NCBI GenBank assembly: GCA_949126835.1
Contig: OX421507.1
Span: forward strand, 33,152,082 to 33,216,081
Length of the DNA: 64,000 bases
DNA from: Anisus vortex
Taxonomy: Eukaryota; Mollusca; Gastropoda; Planorbidae
Direction: 5' to 3'
Shown: in pieces, positions 53,315 through 64,000 of the stretch
How positions within the stretch are numbered: position 1 is the stretch's first letter
Layout of the letters: each line of letters starts with the position of its first letter
Made by a program: the position numbers and the translations under genes
Notes under the pieces: generated by a model
The model's database searches: none
Seen by the model: only the letters and a program-made list of their open reading frames with translations
Told to the model about the DNA's origin: nothing

Positions 53315-53789
53315 GCGGAACGTCCATTAATTACGTCAACATTTTTAGCCCTCCCTCACCCCCCACCCCTTGTCAACACGTGTCAAACTTTCAGAGACAC
53401 CCCGCCCCCCCCCCCCCATACAATAATGTCAAACATTTATAACAAAGTAAAACAAATTATTAACTACCAAAATTTTATATGCTGGCACTTATGTTTAAAA
53501 TAGAATAGCGGTTGCCATGTCTATAATCAATTTCGATACATTTTTAAACTTGTTTAACATATTTCAAATTGACTATATATTATCTTATATGCATAGCCAC
53601 GAGGGGGGAGGGGCATGGAGGCGCATTGTTACACCTCTTTCCGCCCCCTCCCCATTTTTTCCCAATCCGAGGATTGTAACAATATTTCTTTTTCTTTTTG
53701 TTTACTATTGTTCTTTTCATAGACATATTTAATGAATCTAATTTTACGTCTCACTATTAATATTTTGATAAAATGTTAGTTGTTCAATT

Positions 53790-54382
53790 GACAAGTCTTA
53801 ACGTGTATGCATGCATAAAAGTTGACAAGAAAAAACATTTCCGGTCGAATTCGATCATTTTATTCGAAACATGTCTGTGTGCTTGGTTACTGGTTGTACG
53901 AACATTTGTTGGGGATTAAAATTTCTTTCATTTCCAAAACATGTTTACAAAAGAAAACAATGCATTGTGAAAGTCAGAAGGGAATAATCACCTTTTTTAT
54001 AATATCAAACTTATTGCTTAATGCAAAAGAATTTTTGTTATTCGTTTTTATGAAGCTACGAATTTTGTTTTTTAATAACCAAGAAAACGCAACACTTGAC
54101 TAATTTATTTCACAAATAAGCTACATGCGACTAACACTTGAGTATTAATGATCGCCTTCTCACTTTTGATGTTAAAAACGGATTCCTCATCACAAATATT
54201 GTTACCTTTGTATAATTCTAAAAGACTAGAACTAGCCGTCGAGGTTGAAATCAACTGTCAATAACCAGCAAAAGCATGCTTTTTTGTTTACGGAAATGCC
54301 TAAAATAAATAAACATTTAAAAATAGAACCGGAAGTTCTCGATCACCCCAGTTCAAAAGGTCACGCCTAATTAAGACTTGTC
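53790..54382 (+). mobile_element. THAP-domain-bearing transposon remnant, copy 2
   Basis: The termini GACAAGTCTTAACGTG and TTAAGACTTGTC are inverted. The plus strand encodes a broken THAP-like start: MSVCLVTGCTNICWGLKF, SFPKHVYKRKQCIVKV. It matches 37975-38561 read on the opposite strand along the whole length. Confidence 0.78.
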
Positions 54383-54624
54383 GATAGTTTAGGGGAAAAT
54401 TGTGCACCAGTTGAGAGTTAGCCTTCTATTTTCACCGTACGTTCACTAGTCCCCCTTGCATTATTGCCCCTCCCTTCCCCACCTCCCACATACACATTTA
54501 TTCACACTTTAAACTAGTTGACTTCACCTTTTACCGTACTTCTCCTAGAAAATTAGAAATTTAAACTTTGTAATAGATCTATTTCATGGACCTAATTTTT
54601 ACGTTTCTCATATGTATTGCTACT

Positions 54625-54725
54625 GTTGTCAAGAAGTGAGCTTTTTATAATTACTCTATAGCGCCCCTGCCGCCTCCCACACCCTCTCTAAGTAGTCCAG
54701 TGGTGTCTTTGTGACTTCATCTCAT
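54625..54725. repeat. Repeat block inverted relative to 57487-57600
   Basis: GAGCTTTTTATAATTACTCT, CCTCCCACACCCTCTCTAAG and GTGGTGTCTTTGTGACTTC. The reverse complement recurs at 57487-57600. Confidence 0.85.
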
Positions 54726-55116
54726 TTCTTCATCCGCCCTATATATCAGAAAAAAACATCCTATTGCCCTCACTCGCCCCCCCCCCCTTTTGCCTTCCTC
54801 CTCCTCCCCAACAGTATCCTTTTGACTTTTATTTTGTTCAAATCGGAAAGGATAGGGTAGACCTGTAGCGCACCTCGTTAGCTAACCAGTATAATCTATC
54901 ATTAAAATAGTAGGCTGTTGACAGGCGAATGAGTGTATGGTGTCTTACAAACGATTTATTTCCATTTTTTTAATATTAAAATTTATTAGAAAAAGTAACA
55001 TTGATGACGTCAAATTTTCTTGAACCCATTTCCCCCATGTCAACAATTGTAAAACATGTTCACCCCCCCCCCCCCCACCTTCCCTTATTTTCTTGACATA
55101 ATTAATGGACGACCCC

Positions 55117-55890
55117 TTTAGTTATTAGTAGATTTATGTGGCTGTTTAAAGACCAAGTGAAGAGCTTTTAATCAAAATTGAGTTAACATTTCATTTTGAT
55201 ATTAAATAGTGTATTCAGTATCTGAATGTTAACAAATATAATTTATACAAGATATTAAAGATACATTTAAAATAATTAGTTCAATATTTGCACTAAAATG
55301 TGTGTGTTTTTCGGAGGAAAAATCCAAATCTCGTAGCCATTTGAGATGTTTTTATTTCCGGCAACATAGGAAAGTGACGTAAGAGAAGGGATTTCGACTA
55401 GAAAAAATGAATATTGTCACGTGTTTTGAATCTTTTCCCGGTTCTTGTTTTTAACAAAATGGTTAAATATAGATTTATAGCGTCGAGTTTTGTTTATTTA
55501 TTTCCCTCCTCAAACGTCACTGCCGTATGAGGCTATTCCAAATCTCGTTCCTTTGAGAAAAACCTCTTCACTTGGTCTTTAAGGTGAATATTTGACATGT
55601 TTGTAAACATGTGTATTGAACTAAAGGGCATATTACTCTAGATAACATAGAAAATAACACCATTATTATAATTTCGAACAATAAAAAAAAATAAAAAAAA
55701 GGGTTGTTGCTAAATAAAACTCAATCTAGTTTTCAGCTGAACAAACTCATTGAATGGAATCTATTTTTGTAAACAAAACAAAAAACAAATCATTTCTTTA
55801 CCGACACAGACTTAATTGGGAAACCAAACTTTAGTTGGCTTTTATTTAATTATTGATCCATTTAGATAAACAGGCAATGCTTTTATATAA
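55117..55890. other. No feature
   Basis: AT-rich. GACCAAGTGAAGAG at about 55150 and CTCTTCACTTGGTC at about 55565 are an inverted pair about 430 bp apart, possibly a further MITE (about 55145-55582). Confidence 0.45.
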
Positions 55891-55894
55891 GTAT

Positions 55895-56942
55895 AGGAAC
55901 ATAAGACTGTGTGTATAAATGGAACATAAGACTGTGTGTATAAATGGAACATAAGACTGTGTGTATAACTAGAACATAAGGCTGTGTGTAAAACTTGAGC
56001 ATAAGACTGTGTGTATTAATGGAACATAAGACTGTGTGTATAACTAGAACATAAGGCTGTGTGTATAATTGGAACATAAGACTGTGTATATAATTGGAAC
56101 ATAAGACTGTGTGTATTAATGGAACATAAGACTGTGTGTATTAATGGAACATAAGACTGTGTGTATTAATGGAACATAAGACTGTGTGTATTAATGGAAT
56201 ATAAGACTGTGTGTATAACTAGAACATAAGGCTGTGTGTATAACTGGAACATAAGACTGTGTGTATAATTGGAACATAAGACTGTGTGTATAACTGGAAC
56301 ATAAGACTGTGTGTATTAATGGAATATAAGACTGTGTGTATAATTGGAACATAAGACTGTGTGTATAACTAGAACATAAGACTGTGTGTATTAATGGAAT
56401 ATAAGACTGTGTGTATAATTGGAACATACGACTGTGTGTATTAATGGAATATAAGACTGTGTGTATAATTGGAACATAAGACTGTGTGTATTAATGGAAT
56501 ATATAACTGTGTGTATAATGGAACATAAGACTGTGTATAATTGGAACATAAGACTTGTGTATAACTAGAACATAAGGCTGTGTGTATAACTGGAACATAA
56601 GACTGTGTGTATAATTGGAACATAAGACTGTGTATATAATTGGAACATAAGACTGTGTGTATAACTGGAACATAAGACTGTGTGTATAACTGGAACATAA
56701 GACTGTGTGTATAACTGGAACATAAGACTGTGTGTATTAATGGAATATAAGACTGTGTGTATAATTGGAACATAAGACTGTGTGTATAACTAGAACATAA
56801 GACTGTGTGTATTAATGGAATATAAGACTGTGTGTATTAATGGACTATAAGACTGTGTGTATTAATGGACTATAAGACTGTGTGTATAATTGGAACATAA
56901 GACTGTGTGTATTAATGGAACATAAGACTGTGTGTATAATTG
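55895..56942. repeat. 25 bp minisatellite, about 42 units
   Basis: Unit GGAACATAAGACTGTGTGTA plus TAATT, with end variants TTAAT, TAACT and TAACTA. Minus-strand YTQSYVP-type frames are repeat by-products. Confidence 0.97.
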
Positions 56943-57050
56943 CAAACTGTAAATCACAAACAACAGCTATAACCACAAACAACATCTATAACCACAAACA
57001 ACAGCTATAACCACAAACAACAGCTATAACCACAAACAAAATTTATAACC
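56943..57050. repeat. About 19 bp minisatellite
   Basis: About five to six units of AACAACAGCTATAACCACA, directly adjoining the 25 bp array. Confidence 0.92.
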
Positions 57051-57486
57051 AAAATAAAAGTTATAACTACCACATACACAATCATTTAAACCCAATACAA
57101 CAGCAACTACCACAGACAACTGCTACTATGTTGTGAGCTATTTTGAGTGTTTATGAGAGGGGGAGAAAGAGATAGCATAGTTAATGTAAAATGTAGTGTA
57201 TGAATGATTTAACTGAGTTGTATGTGAATGGGAAGAGGAGAACGGGGGATTCGAGATGTTGTGAATGTGTAAAGAAAAAGAGGGATCTGAAGGGCAGTGT
57301 AGATAAGTAGAGAAAATAAACGGTGTTGAAAATGTGTATTAACATACAACACCACATCTACAACGCCCACGCGTCCTCTGAAACAGCGACAACAACAACC
57401 CCCTCCACAATCTCCAGCCGCTGTGCAATCGCTGAAAAGCCTGGCCACGTTGTAGGGCGGAGGAAGAAATGAGAGCCAGTTTTGGA
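57051..57486. other. No supported gene; a GC-richer patch at 57345-57450
   Basis: The patch reads TPTRPLKQRQQQPPPQSPAA on the plus strand but has no start, no clear splice sites and no known family. Confidence 0.35.
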
Positions 57487-57600
57487 AGAAGTCACAAAGA
57501 CACCACTGGACAAGCGGGGAAAACTTAGAGAGGGTGTGGGAGGCGCTAGGGGAGCTATGGAGTAATTATAAAAAGCTCAATTTGTGACAACAAAGCAGCT
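57487..57600. mobile_element. Fragment of the element inside 53315-55116, opposite orientation
   Basis: GAAGTCACAAAGACACCACT, CTTAGAGAGGGTGTGGGAGG and GAGTAATTATAAAAAGCTC are the reverse complement of 54635-54720. Confidence 0.8.
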
Positions 57601-58135
57601 CTGTAGGTCTAATATTTAAAACAAAGAGTAGTTTCATATTTTTAAACGATTACGCCAGCTAAGATTAAAATACAGAACTGAACTAGTAAAAAATATAACC
57701 TATAAATTTATAACATCACAATATATAGTTTTAAAAATATGCATAAGTTAGAAAATGAGATACATTTCACAAGTTTAAAATACAACTAATTGTATATAAA
57801 ATGTTTTATCCCAACTGCAACAAGTATTAAAGTTATCAATAACGTATCTATGTGTTATCAAAGTGTTCACACTTGTGCCAGGCACAGACTAAGGACATTT
57901 CATAAGAATATAACTACAGTTAAAGGAAAATTGGCTCAAAGAAGTTTTGATTCAATTGAACTGTTTGTGATCTTTTAATAAAAATAGAACAATCAAAATT
58001 TCTCGGAATTGTTTTAATACTAAAATCAATATAAAAGAATATTGGACAAAAAGAAATTTCCAGAAGAGGAGTTAGAAAGGTGACCAAAAAAAAGTGTTGT
58101 AGTTTTTCACTGCCTCGTATTCTACACAAACAGGG
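57601..58135. other. No supported gene
   Basis: AT-rich. The short frames here show no recognisable domain. Confidence 0.45.
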
Positions 58136-58162
58136 GCGCGTACACAAACAGGGGCGCGTACT
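58136..58162. repeat. Small direct repeat
   Basis: CACAAACAGGGGCGCGTA occurs twice in tandem just before the exon at 58191. Confidence 0.85.
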
Positions 58163-58190
58163 GTAACAATTTCATCTTCTGTGGTTTTAG

Positions 58191-58287
58191 CTCAGCCATG
58201 ATTAAAGCCACTTCACTTAGCTACCTCATTCTTCTACTGTGGACGTTTATCATCGCAACACTGACCTACACAACCTCTTCATCAGTT
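58191..58287 (+). CDS. Signal-peptide-encoding first coding exon of an unidentified plus-strand gene
   Basis: TCTGTGGTTTTAG ending at 58190 is a good acceptor. The ATG at 58198 opens 30 codons, MIKATSLSYLILLLWTFIIA, then TLTYTTSSSV. GTT is then followed by GTAAGT, a perfect donor, at phase 0. Lys near the start, a hydrophobic core (LSYLILLLWTFIIATL) and small polar residues make a textbook secretory signal peptide with cleavage likely near the Thr/Ser run. The next exon is beyond the window or hidden by the satellite. Upstream non-coding exons could lie at 39.7-40.1 kb. The protein family cannot be named. Confidence 0.6.
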
Positions 58288-58312
58288 GTAAGTGGCCTTG
58301 AATTTTTTCTTT

Positions 58313-58378
58313 TCTTTTAGATTATTGAAAACACTTTTGAATTTCTTTATATTGAAAACACTTTTGAATTTCTTTAAT
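58313..58378. repeat. 27 bp direct repeat, two units
   Basis: ATTGAAAACACTTTTGAATT plus TCTTT occurs twice. Confidence 0.85.
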
Positions 58379-58399
58379 TCTCATCTGAGACTAAGGGCG

Positions 58400-58490
58400 G
58401 ATGATAGAGGGTTAGCAATCTGCTCTGGTGCAAGATAGGGCGCACGGGTTTGAAACCGTGGTTAACTGCCCGTTGTGCTTCAAGGGCGCC
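58400..58490 (+). mobile_element. Possible tRNA-like SINE head
   Basis: GGTTAGCAATCTGCTC and GGGTTTGAAACC resemble A and B boxes about 40 nt apart. No second copy found in the window. Confidence 0.3.
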
Positions 58491-59035
58491 GAAACTTTTA
58501 TTTTTGGAAGGGGGATGCTCGACATTGACCTATTAATATATCTGGCATAGACTACATAAGAGCTAACAGCTTTATAATCTGGTTGAAAGAAGGGGACCAT
58601 TAGGTAAGTGTCTGAAAGAAACACTAGCTTGGAAATTGGGCATTAAATCTAGCATTGCATGTGAGTCTCTTAAGCCGTGGTCAATATAATGGGGTGAGCA
58701 TTTAGATTTTTCTCAAGAAACGAATCTTTAATTTTATTTTTTATTCTTTGAATAAATTACACAAAAGAAATTCTATGCGAAATTAATAAATACGATAGAA
58801 CAGATTTAATTAAAAACAAGCCGTTCCCATTACACTGGTAAACAATGAAATCATTACTGACTTTAAAATGCCAAATTCTGCATTCTTATTTTGTGCTGAC
58901 CACGAATATAACTTTCACAACTGTGTAATAGCCTCGTTTTGTGGATATTTCACATTCATGTAGTTTATTTTCTAGGTTTAACCATGTAAATATATCCAAT
59001 ATAACTCCAACAACATCCTAAATAAACCTAAAATA
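58491..59035. other. No feature
   Basis: AT-rich sequence after the signal-peptide exon. Confidence 0.5.
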
Positions 59036-59037
59036 TT

Positions 59038-59092
59038 GCAGTACTCCATCACATTGCAGTATTCCATCACATTGCAGTATGCCATCACATTG
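59038..59092. repeat. 18 bp tandem repeat, three units
   Basis: GCAGTACTCCATCACATT repeated with small variants. Confidence 0.9.
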
Positions 59093-59364
59093 CATAGTAC
59101 ACATTAACCAAAATTGATTACATCTTTTTTGGATTCAACGCATACTACTAACAATCGACGCAAAGGTAAACTGACTTTAGCAGTGTGTCAGAATCGGGAA
59201 ATATTAAAAATATTTCAAATGTTGTTATCAGAAAATATAAGCTACTTTTACATAAAAATGTCATAATTGTATCCATCAGTACAGTTAAAAACAGTTCTAC
59301 ATCGAAACTGCGTGTATTGTGAGCACTTTTTAAAATATACTTTTGTGGAAGTGACATTGGCTAA

Positions 59365-59570
59365 CATTAGGAAGTATATCACTTGTATGTTACAAAGACA
59401 TTAAGAAGTATATCACTTGTATGTTACAAAGACATTAAGAAGTATATCACTTGTATGTTACAAAGACATTAAGAAGTATATCACTTGTACGTTACAAAGA
59501 CATTAGGAAGTATATCACTTGTACGTTACAAAGACATTAGGAAGTATATCACTTGTATGTTACAAAAGCC
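59365..59570. repeat. 34 bp tandem repeat, six units
   Basis: AAGTATATCACTTGTATGTT plus ACAAAGACATTAAG; TATG/TACG and TTAAG/TTAGG variants. Confidence 0.95.
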
Positions 59571-60244
59571 ACCAATGACGTAGTTCTCTTGGTTATAACA
59601 AAAATTGACATATAAATGACGATTACTTCTGCTTAGTCTCTCCTCTTTCTGAAGGAATAGAGAAGGATAGAAGTCGAAAGTACTCTACCAAAACATTATG
59701 TCGGTATTGAAACCAGTTCCACATAAAGGACTTTTTATTCAATACAATATTTTATTTTATCCGAGAAGGACAAGGGTCGCCTAACATGTTTTTCTCCTTA
59801 TCAGTCAGCATTCAGTTATCCAAATGTTCACTCTTGTGCACCATAAAACCCACACGGAATAACATAAAAAAATACCAAATTATGATCTGGTTCGTTATTT
59901 AGACTTATCTAAGAACAAGGTATTAAAAATGTTACAATAATTGAGCGAAGATACCTTGAGTTCAAAGGGTTCGCCACAATGCTAGCTGACTACTGCTGGA
60001 CACTTTCCCAAAGATGCCCCAGAACGGAGGCATATGAGACAGGTCAAGAATTATAAGAAGTAAAAGCCTTGATATTTTTACTGGTATTATGGTCAGGCTT
60101 TTTACTATTGGCAATACATTTTGTCGTGTTATTGTAAATAAAAATAAACAACTAGAGTCTATTTCGCGACTGTCAAATTCGTGTTCAGCAAATGCAAAGT
60201 GATTACAAAAATACCTGATTGTATCTCAGTAACTTGTAAAAGTA
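59571..60244. other. No feature
   Basis: AT-rich, no gene or repeat recognised. Confidence 0.5.
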
Positions 60245-60497
60245 AAGTATCCCGTAGGACCGAATTGATCCATAGGTCCGGTGAAGCAGCGTTCACCAGT
60301 TTCGGTGGCCATGGCATACTAGGTGATTGTGTGGCCAGCACTATGCACAGCCGCCTTTACTTTACCCCAACGGTCAGGTACCCATCAGAGCTGGGTAGAC
60401 TCAGGGACACCCCCCAGACCCGGGAAAAAATCCTAGACTGCACCAGTATTCGAACCCGTGACCTTCGGTATGCCAGCCGCACGCGCCGCCGTGACCT
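60245..60497 (-). mobile_element. tRNA-derived SINE, family 1, copy C
   Basis: The minus strand reads GCGCGTGCGGCTGGCATACC, then B box GGGTTCGAATACTGG and body GTCTACCCAGCTCTGATGGG, TGGCCACACAATCACC, GGATCAATTCGGTCC. It matches 12919-13200 throughout. Confidence 0.9.
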
Positions 60498-60890
60498 TGA
60501 GCAACGTGACTTCTGCCACAATCTGTTGCTGGGTAATTGTGATATTTCTCTTAACATCAATCCTCTTCAGTGCCCTCACGTGGAGGGAGGGGGGCAGATT
60601 GGGCATATGCAGTTACCTTATGTAAAGGGGCGTCGCTGAAACTTTTGCCCTGGGGCGCTTTATAGGCTTGTGTGGGCTCTGATCCTCTTACATGTATCTG
60701 TGATATGTTTAAAATAAATAAATAATTATAGTAAACTCATGTTAAATGTTAAAATATTGTGCCTAGCCTTTAGTTCAACTACTACTGGATGTATTAAAAT
60801 TACAGTGTTCATTTTAATTAGAATGCATCGGCTTAAAAAAATTGTAGCCAATGAAGAATGAACACTATTTATTTGTCACAAGTACAATAA
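60498..60890. other. Flank between the SINE and the right-hand satellite
   Basis: No gene recognised. Confidence 0.5.
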
Positions 60891-60892
60891 AC

Positions 60893-63800
60893 TCAATCTA
60901 AATTATATTTCAACTAGTAGAAGTCATCAAATGTAGATTTTAAAAAAATCAATCAAAATAATATTTCAACTAGTAGATGTCATCAAATGAAGATACTATA
61001 AACTCAATCAAAATAATATTTCAACTAGTAGAAGTCATCAAATGAAGATACAATAAACTCAATCAAAATAATATTTCAACTAGTAGAAGTCATCAAATGT
61101 AGATACAATAAACTCAATCAAAATAATATTTCAACTAGTAGAAGTCATCAAATGAAGATACAATAAACTCAATCAAAATAATATTTCAACTAGTAGAAGT
61201 CATCAAATGAAGATACAATAAACTCAATCAAAATAATATTTCAACTAGTAGAAGTCATCAAATGTAGATACAATAAACTCAATCAAAATAATATTTCAAC
61301 TAGTAGAAGTCATCAAATGAAGATACAATAAACTCAATCAAAATAATATTTCAACTAGTAGAAGTCATCAAATGAAGATACAATAAACTCAATCAAAATA
61401 ATATTTCAACTAGTGGAAGTCATCAAATGAAGATACAATAAACTCAATCAAAATAATATTTCAACTAGTAGAAGTCATCAAATGAAGATACAATAAACTC
61501 AATCAAAATAATATTTCAACTAGTAAAAGTCATCAAATGTAGATACAATAAACTCAATCAAAATAATATTTCAACTAGTGGAAGTCATCAAATGAAGATA
61601 CAATAAACTCAATCAAAATAATATTTCAACTAGTAGAAGTCATCAAATGAAGATACAATAAACTCAATCAAAATAATATTTCAACTAGTAGAAGTCATCA
61701 AATGAAGATACAATAAACTCAATCAAAATAATATTTCAACTAGTAGAAGTCATCAAATGTAGATACAATAAACTCAATCAAAATAATATTTCAACTAGTA
61801 GAAGTCATCAAATGAAGATACAATAAATTCAATCAAAATAATATTTCAACTAGTAGAAGTCATCAAATGAAGATACAATAAACTCAATCAAAATAATATT
61901 TCAACTAGTGGAAGTCATCAAATGAAGATACAATAAACTCAATCAAAATAATATTTCAACTAGTAGAAGTCATCAAATGAAGATACAATAAACTCAATCA
62001 AAATAATATTTCAACTAGTAGAAGTCATCAAATGAAGATACAATAAACTCAATCAAAATAATATTTCAACTAGTGGAAGTCATCAAATGAAGATACAATA
62101 AACTCAATCAAAATAATATTTCAACTAGTAGAAGTCATCAAATGAAGATACAATAAACTCAATCAAAATACTATTTCAACTAGTGGAAGTCATCAAATGA
62201 AGATACAATAAACTCAATCAAAATAATATTTCAACTAGTAGAAGTCATCAAATGAAGATACAATAAACTCAATCAAAATAATATTTCAACTAGTGGAAGT
62301 CATCAAATGAAGATACAATAAACTCAATCAAAAAAATATTTCAACTAGTAGAAGTCATCAAATGAAGATACAATAAACTCAATCAAAATAATATTTCAAC
62401 TAGTAGAAGTCATCAACTGAAGATACAATAAACTCAATCAAAATAATATTTCAACTAGTAGAAGTCATCAAATGAAGATACAATAAACTCAATCAAAATA
62501 ATATTTCAACTAGTAGAAGTCATCAAATGAAGATACAATAAACTCAATCAAAATAATATTTCAACTAGTGGAAGTCATCAAATGTAGATACAATAAACTC
62601 AATCAAAATAATATTTCAACTAGTGGAAGTCATCAAATGAAGATACAATAAACTCAATCAAAATAATATTTCAACTAGTGGAAGTCATCAAATGAAGATG
62701 CAATAAACTCAATCAAAATAATATTTCAACTAGTAGAAGTCATCAAATGAAGATACAATAAACTCAATCAAAATAATATTTCAACTAGTAGAAATCATCA
62801 AATGAAGATACAATAAACTCAATCAAAAAAATATTTCAACTAGTAGAAGTCATCAAATGAAGATACAATAAACTCAATCAAAATAATATTTCAACTAGTG
62901 GAAGTCATCAAATGAAGATACAATAAACTCAATCAAAATAATATTTCAACTAGTAGAAGTCATCAAATGAAGATACAATAAACTCAATCAAAATAATATT
63001 TCAACTAGTAGAAGTCATCAAATGAAGATACAATAAACTCAATCAAAATAATATTTCAACTAGTAGAAGTCATCAAATGAAGATACAATAAACTCAATCA
63101 AAATAATATTTCAACTAGTAGAAGTCATCAAATGAAGATACAATAAACTCAATCAAAATAATATTTCAACTAGTGGAAGTCATCAAATGTAGATACAATA
63201 AACTCAATCAAAATAATATTTCAACTAGTGGAAGTCATCAAATGAAGATACAATAAACTCAATCAAAATAATATTTCAACTAGTGGAAGTCATCAAATGA
63301 AGATACAATAAACTCAATCAAAATAATATTTCAACTAGTAGAAGTCATCAAATGAAGATACAATAAACTCAATCAAAATGATATTTCAACTAGTAGAAGT
63401 CATCAAATGAAGATACAATAAACTCAATCAAAATAATATTTCAACTAGTAGAAGTCATCAAATGAAGATACAATAAACTCAATCAAAATAATATTTCAAC
63501 TAGTGGAAGTCATCAAATGAAGATACAATAAACTCAATCAAAATAATATTTCAACTAGTAGAAGTCATCAAATGAAGATACAATAAACTCAATCAAAATA
63601 ATATTTCAACTAGTAGAAGTCATCAAATGAAGATACAATAAACTCAATCAAAATAATATTTCAACTAGTGGAAGTCATCAAATGAAGATACAATAAACTC
63701 AATCAAAATAATATTTCAACTAGTAGAAGTCATCAAATGTAGATACAATAAACTCAATCAAAATAATATTTCAACTAGTGGAAGTCATCAAATGAAGATA

Positions 63801-64000
63801 CAATAAACTCAATCAAAATAATATTTCAACTAGTGGAAGTCATCAAATGAAGATACAATAAACTCAATCAAAATAATATTTCAACTAGTAGAAGTCATCA
63901 AATGAAGATACAATAAACTCAATCAAAATAATATTTCAACTAGTGGAAGTCATCAAATGGAGATACAATAAACTCAATCAAAATAATATTTCAACTAGTG
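60893..64000. repeat. 55 bp satellite-like array, about 56 units, open at the right edge
   Basis: Unit ATACAATAAACTCAATCAAA, ATAATATTTCAACTAGTA, GAAGTCATCAAATGAAG. It has a few recurrent variants (TAGTGGAAG, AATGTAGATA). The first unit is the most diverged. Contains AATAAA in every unit (ACAATAAACTC). Confidence 0.98.

Larger units (their letters stand above)
53315..55116. mobile_element. PIF/Harbinger-like non-autonomous element, copy 2
   Basis: The ends GGAACGTCCATTAATTACGT and ATAATTAATGGACGACCCC match copy 1 (8808-11512) with a few changes. Shared interior includes TTGTGCACCAGTTG and CTAGAAAATTAGAAAT. The THAP-bearing element at 53790-54382 is inserted in it. The target duplication is no longer clear. 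Confidence 0.85.

Noticed and set aside
57209..57448. Cys/Gly-rich minus-strand frame
   Set aside because: The CGGGCCCRC run comes from a CAACAACAACC-type simple stretch on the other strand; no family or conserved Cys spacing.

Overview
The window looks like nuclear DNA of an animal, most likely a gastropod mollusc. This rests on AT-rich sequence, frequent TAGGCCTA-type words, GT-AG introns, CR1/RTE-like LINE fragments, tRNA-derived SINEs, hAT- and Harbinger-like DNA transposons, and very long minisatellites. The species is an inference. There are no prokaryotic features.

Two genes can be reconstructed by hand in a head-to-head arrangement. On the minus strand, positions 276-7961 hold the first five coding exons of an alanine-glyoxylate (serine-pyruvate) aminotransferase, AGXT. 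Its 3' half lies beyond the left edge. On the plus strand, positions 13654-35673 hold a complete 16-exon coiled-coil gene. All 15 introns are GT-AG and in phase, giving a 688-residue protein that I identify as a LEKR1 orthologue from its CKYCGVSYL motif. The 5.7 kb between the two start codons is mostly nested transposons and a SINE.

The LEKR1 gene is loaded with minisatellites: 15/16 bp in intron 1, 25 bp in intron 2, 62 bp in intron 7, 45 bp in intron 8, 18 bp in intron 11 and 28 bp in intron 12. Five of the six lie against or across a splice site. In introns 7 and 12 the last repeat unit itself provides the working 3' splice site. This is the most unusual pattern in the window.

From 36 to 58 kb the sequence is mainly mobile DNA. 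It includes a 2.4 kb hAT relic at 36402-38808 with a THAP-bearing element inside it. A 3.3 kb hAT-type element at 43181-46484 has a perfect 8 bp target duplication and carries a Helitron Rep/helicase N-terminal fragment. A second Harbinger-like copy at 53315-55116 holds another copy of the THAP-bearing element. SINEs and more minisatellites fill much of the rest.

One small exon at 58191-58287 encodes a clear signal peptide followed by a consensus donor. It probably opens a secreted or membrane protein gene that continues to the right. From about 60.9 kb to the right edge the window is a 55 bp satellite-like array that is still running at the end.
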